The notes under the pieces were generated by a model that was not told the origin of the DNA, made no database searches, and saw only the letters and a list, made by a program, of their open reading frames with translations. Positions 60,639 to 64,000 of a stretch of 64,000 nucleotides of DNA are shown piece by piece. The stretch lies in assembly GCA_032622095.1 (NCBI GenBank), contig CP136066.1, forward strand, positions 168,340,664 through 168,404,663, given 5' to 3'. This DNA is from Siphonodentalium dalli (taxonomy: Eukaryota > Mollusca > Scaphopoda > Gadilida > Siphonodentaliidae). The position numbers were made by a program, and so were the translations under genes. Each line of letters begins with the position of its first letter. The first letter of the stretch is position 1.

Positions 60639-63486
60639 ATTAGTCCGGGAGCTAATAGATGTACGATTACTCCCCGGGACTTAACTTTACCCACTCGTTT
60701 TGTTCCTTATTATGTACTTCAATTTTTAAGCAATGTTAACACGAAAAATAAGTGGCCGTGTAGACTCCAGACAAGATGGCGTCAATCATGGCCGCCGTTT
60801 TTTCAGACTAGGCCCTAAGTCAGTTTGAAGCAAATTATAGCAGAAACATTTAGTAAAATGAATACAAATGTATATATAGTTTCGTGAAGCTAAGACGTAA
60901 TGCCACTTTTATAGGACAAAATTAAAACTCACCATCCAAGAGGGCCGCCAAACTGGCCACCGGAAGTTGAATATATGACGTTTTTTCACTAATATCTTCT
61001 TGATCAGTTTATGCTGTTTGGATTTGGTTGAGACATGTGACTTTATTTTGTATTTGGATATTAACTGATCACTGGATCAATGAAATATGCAATTATTGGG
61101 GTCCTAGCAACTTCCGTTCCTTCAAAAATTCGATTTTTCAGAACGCGGTATAAAATTTCACCAAAAAAATCACAATTGGGATTCTAGTCATATTTCAACA
61201 AGAAATTAATAGAACTTTGTAATGTAAGTGAGTCATATCATTACCTATGAATATCCAACTCATTGGAACCAAAATTGTTACTTTGGCTCAAAATGGCCGC
61301 CAAGATATGAAAATAGTAGATATTGCCCCAGCGTGTCCTGCAATTGCTTACACCACTGACATTACCAGAACTATTATATTTTTCTCTCACAAACTTGACA
61401 TAAGTCACTCCAGGTATACATATACACATCACCAATGGCCATTCAGCCCTCCCAGATATACCAATACCCGCACATACGACCACTTGCACCTTCTTTACTT
61501 GCGTATACACCGTGTGACAATTCAGCAACTTACTGTATACTCATACAGGCCATCCATGATCATATAGCTTCTCCCTATACACCCACAATGATAATACGGG
61601 TATATATAAATATACATCCCACCCGCTACCACAAGGGCACTCCATATATACCCACATGCTCGCCAATGACCATCCAGCTTACTCCAGGTATTCATATACA
61701 CTTCAATTATGATCGTACAGTCATTATATGTACATCTATACACATTACCCATAACCATAAATAACTTCCTATTTTTCCACACACCCCATCCATGACCATA
61801 TATACATACAGCACATGCATACATGTATACCCACCTGTCACAATACAACCACACACGATACACCCATGACCTTACAGTCACTATATATATACATAAACAA
61901 CACACATGTGACCATGTAGCTACTCTCGTTATATCCATGCCCATATAGCCACATCGGGTACACCTGTACTGGGTACACGCAACCATACCATACACCATAC
62001 AGTCACTCCATGTATATCGATTCACCCCACACATGACCATACATCCGTTCCTTTATACCTATACATCTCACCATGGACACCCCACGTATAACCATATAGT
62101 CACTCCTTGTATACCTATTCACGTCACTCATGACCACACACTAACCCCCTGTATACATGTTCACCTCACCTATGAGCATAAAGTAACTCCCTGGCTGCCG
62201 TCTTGGCATCCAACCTGTATACAGATCAATGTGTGTCCTAATGGGCCTGAATAGCCACATATTATGGTTCATCTCAGTTCCGTCTCAATGTTCTGCCCAT
62301 TTCCTTTCAATAATATTGCCAGAATCACAAAATAGGTTCTTGGAAAAATTCCATACTGCAACTTTAACATAAATTTGTCATGCCCCATACACAACTGGGA
62401 CAACCAGAAACTAACATGTAGTTGTCAGTTAATTAACAAACACGTATAATAACCAAGTGAGTCACAATTTGCTACCTTTTGGGAAAACTAGGATAATAAT
62501 GTTCGGGATATGTCAAAAATCTTTTTACCACATTTGGTTGCCATTCTGAAAGACATCTTGAGCGATTTGGTCTATAAACACCTTAGTGTGACACATTTAA
62601 GATAGACCAAAACAATAAAAACCTTTCATACCAAAGCTAGTTACATTTTACTTGAAAAAAATGGTCCAAACGTGAAAAGTTAATTTTTGGAGATATTTAT
62701 GTCGTTTGTGAGAGAAAAATCCAATATTTCTGGTAATTTCAGTGGGGACAATAGTAACAATTAACAGAAAGCAGAATAGCCAATGGTATACATCAACCAC
62801 AACTTGTAAGCGATTGCAGGACACGCTTGGCAATATCTACATTTTCCATATTTTTGGCGGCCATTTTGACAGTCATTTTGAGCCAAAGTAACAATTTTGG
62901 ATCCAATGAGTTGGAATATTCATATGTAATGAAATGCCTCACTTACATTACAACGTTATGTTCATTTCTTGTTGAAATTTGACTAGAATCACAGTTGTAA
63001 TTTTATTTTGTGAAATTTTATACCGCATTCTGTAAAATCGATTTTGTTTTAGGGATTGGATGTGGCTAGGACCCCAATAATTGCATATTTCATTGCTCCA
63101 ATGATCAGTTAATACAGAAAATACAACATAAAGTCATATTTCCCAACCAGTTCGAAATAGCATAAACTGATCTAGAAGATATTAGTGAAAAAACGTCATA
63201 TTTTCTACTTCCTGCGGCCAATTTGGCGGCCATCTTGGATGGAGACTTTCAATTTTGACCAATAACAGTGGCATTATGTCTTAGCTTATACATTTTACCA
63301 GATTTTCCCGCTATAATTTGCCTCAAACTGACTTAGGGCCTAGTCTGAAAAACGGCGGCCATGATGGACGCCATCTTGTCTGGAGTCCACACGGCCACTT
63401 TTTGTTCGTGTTAAAGGACATAATAGGGAACAAAACGACTGGGGTAAGGATAAGTCCCATGGGGGATATCAACTCCCGGACTAATG
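60639..63486. mobile_element. 2.85-kb fold-back element with ~760-bp arms
   Basis: Ends are ATTAGTCCGGGA (60639-60650) and its reverse complement (63475-63486). Arms of about 760 bp (60639-61400 and 62690-63486) match along their length with substitutions, including AAGATGGCGTC, GGCCGCCGTTTTTTCAGACT, ATTATTGGGGTCCTA and TTGGCGGCCATTTTG-type blocks. The loop is a minisatellite (61400-62210) plus about 480 bp of unique sequence. There is no transposase frame. The long-armed fold-back with tandem repeats in the loop resembles Foldback-type elements; the superfamily is unknown. Confidence 0.8.
61400..62210. repeat. Degenerate minisatellite in the fold-back loop
   Basis: Phrases CATGACCATA, CAGTCACTCC and GTATACCTATTCACCTCAC recur at roughly 45-55 bp with much variation. 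A 172-codon minus-strand frame (61522-62040), rich in Tyr, Cys, Met and Val, follows the repeat and is not a gene. Confidence 0.7.
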
Positions 63487-63899
63487 ATTTCCATACGAAA
63501 TAAGCCCATATTGGCATTATTTAATATACCTTTTGTCGTCGACACGACCAACCAGATTCACCCTCTTTATAATGTGTCTTCACCGCGGCCCGCGCCTTTC
63601 AACTGAATAACTGGTATAAGCTCACTATTGGCTTATTTTACAATCAAATAATTATCGACCTATGTGAATAATTAGGTACAATATTAACCTATTTGCACGA
63701 GGATCAATCAATCCGCCCAAAATGAACTTATAGGTTTTTTTTATTAGTTATCCAGATGAATAATAGATTATTCCAAGGTGTACTTTTATTACTGAATGGG
63801 ACAATCCATTCTGTATAAACAGGGTCAAAGAGACTGGTGCATTACCTATGATCTCATTGTGCTCAGTGTCTCCACTAGTATGTCCTGCTAATGTCATGT

Positions 63900-64000
63900 G
63901 ATGCTGGTGTGTCGAGTTGAATGGCTATGATGCTGGTGGGTCGAGTTGCAGGCTGTGATGCTGGCGGGTCGAGTTGAACGGCTATGATGTTGGTGGTTCT
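63900..64000 (+). repeat. 28-29-bp tandem repeat running off the window
   Basis: GATGCTGGTGGGTCGAGTTG followed by AATGGCTAT starts at 63900, 63929 and 63957, with a fourth partial unit at 63986. The array continues beyond the window. Confidence 0.85.

Larger units (their letters stand above)
60585..63705. repeat. Fold-back-family copy interrupted by a larger element
   Basis: The left part 60585-60638 (GTGCAAATAGGTTCATATTG...) and right part 63487-63705 (GACACGACCAACCAGATTC, CGCGGCCCGCGCC, CCTATTTGCACGAGGA) are the outer ends of the 49507-50248 family. The element 60639-63486 sits between them. Some inner host sequence is missing compared with the full copy. Confidence 0.65.

Noticed and set aside
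61522-62040. 172-codon minus-strand frame rich in Tyr, Cys and Met
   Set aside because: It lies in the degenerate minisatellite of the fold-back loop and shows no domain.

Overview
The window is AT-rich eukaryotic DNA with very low gene density. It has GT-AG split genes, several DNA-transposon-like families, a tRNA-derived SINE and a probable Helitron. The one complete-looking gene encodes a class B-like seven-transmembrane receptor with a somatomedin-B-like, cysteine-rich ectodomain, of the kind expanded in molluscs and other lophotrochozoans. A MOLO1-type exon is also present. I infer a marine invertebrate, most likely a mollusc or close relative; the species cannot be named from this sequence.

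Layout. 1-10.2 kb: no gene; inverted-repeat elements, a TCG/TCA microsatellite, and a 30-bp minisatellite in opposite orientations, split by a 701-bp terminal-inverted-repeat (TIR) element. 10.7-18.3 kb: TTAA-flanked MITEs around a decayed gene (about 14.1-17.7 kb). Its frames read as an N-terminal zinc finger, a long conserved middle part, a FEN1/XPG-like nuclease core and a C-terminal CXC cysteine-rich domain, broken by three frameshifts and two in-frame stops. 18.3-20 kb: a probable Helitron. 22.2-23.3 kb: possible exons of a membrane protein. 24.7-27.3 kb and 39.1-41.2 kb: two inverted copies of one 2.1-2.6 kb repeat. 29.7-34.4 kb: a SINE, a ~162-bp tandem array, and a 2.17-kb insertion carrying a THAP-domain fragment. 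35.4-37.6 kb: small cysteine-rich and unknown exons. 44.1-44.3 kb: a MOLO1-type exon. 47-51 kb: fold-back repeats. 51.7-59.3 kb: the receptor gene on the minus strand. 60.6-63.7 kb: a large fold-back element nested in another repeat.

The genes do not form a pathway; the window is mostly a repeat landscape around a few genes. The most interesting items are: (i) the decayed nuclease-CXC gene, for which I recall no named family; (ii) a 12-bp motif, ATAAAGAGCGTT, found exactly 13 times on either strand, often as pairs 42 bp apart; (iii) nested and composite fold-back structures; and (iv) a paralogous empty site that fixes the boundaries of one small TA-flanked element.

Limits: all repeat relations were read by eye, so edges are good to a few bases where TIRs or target duplications are seen and to tens of bases elsewhere. 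Exon calls rest on open frames plus splice-site context, without transcript data.
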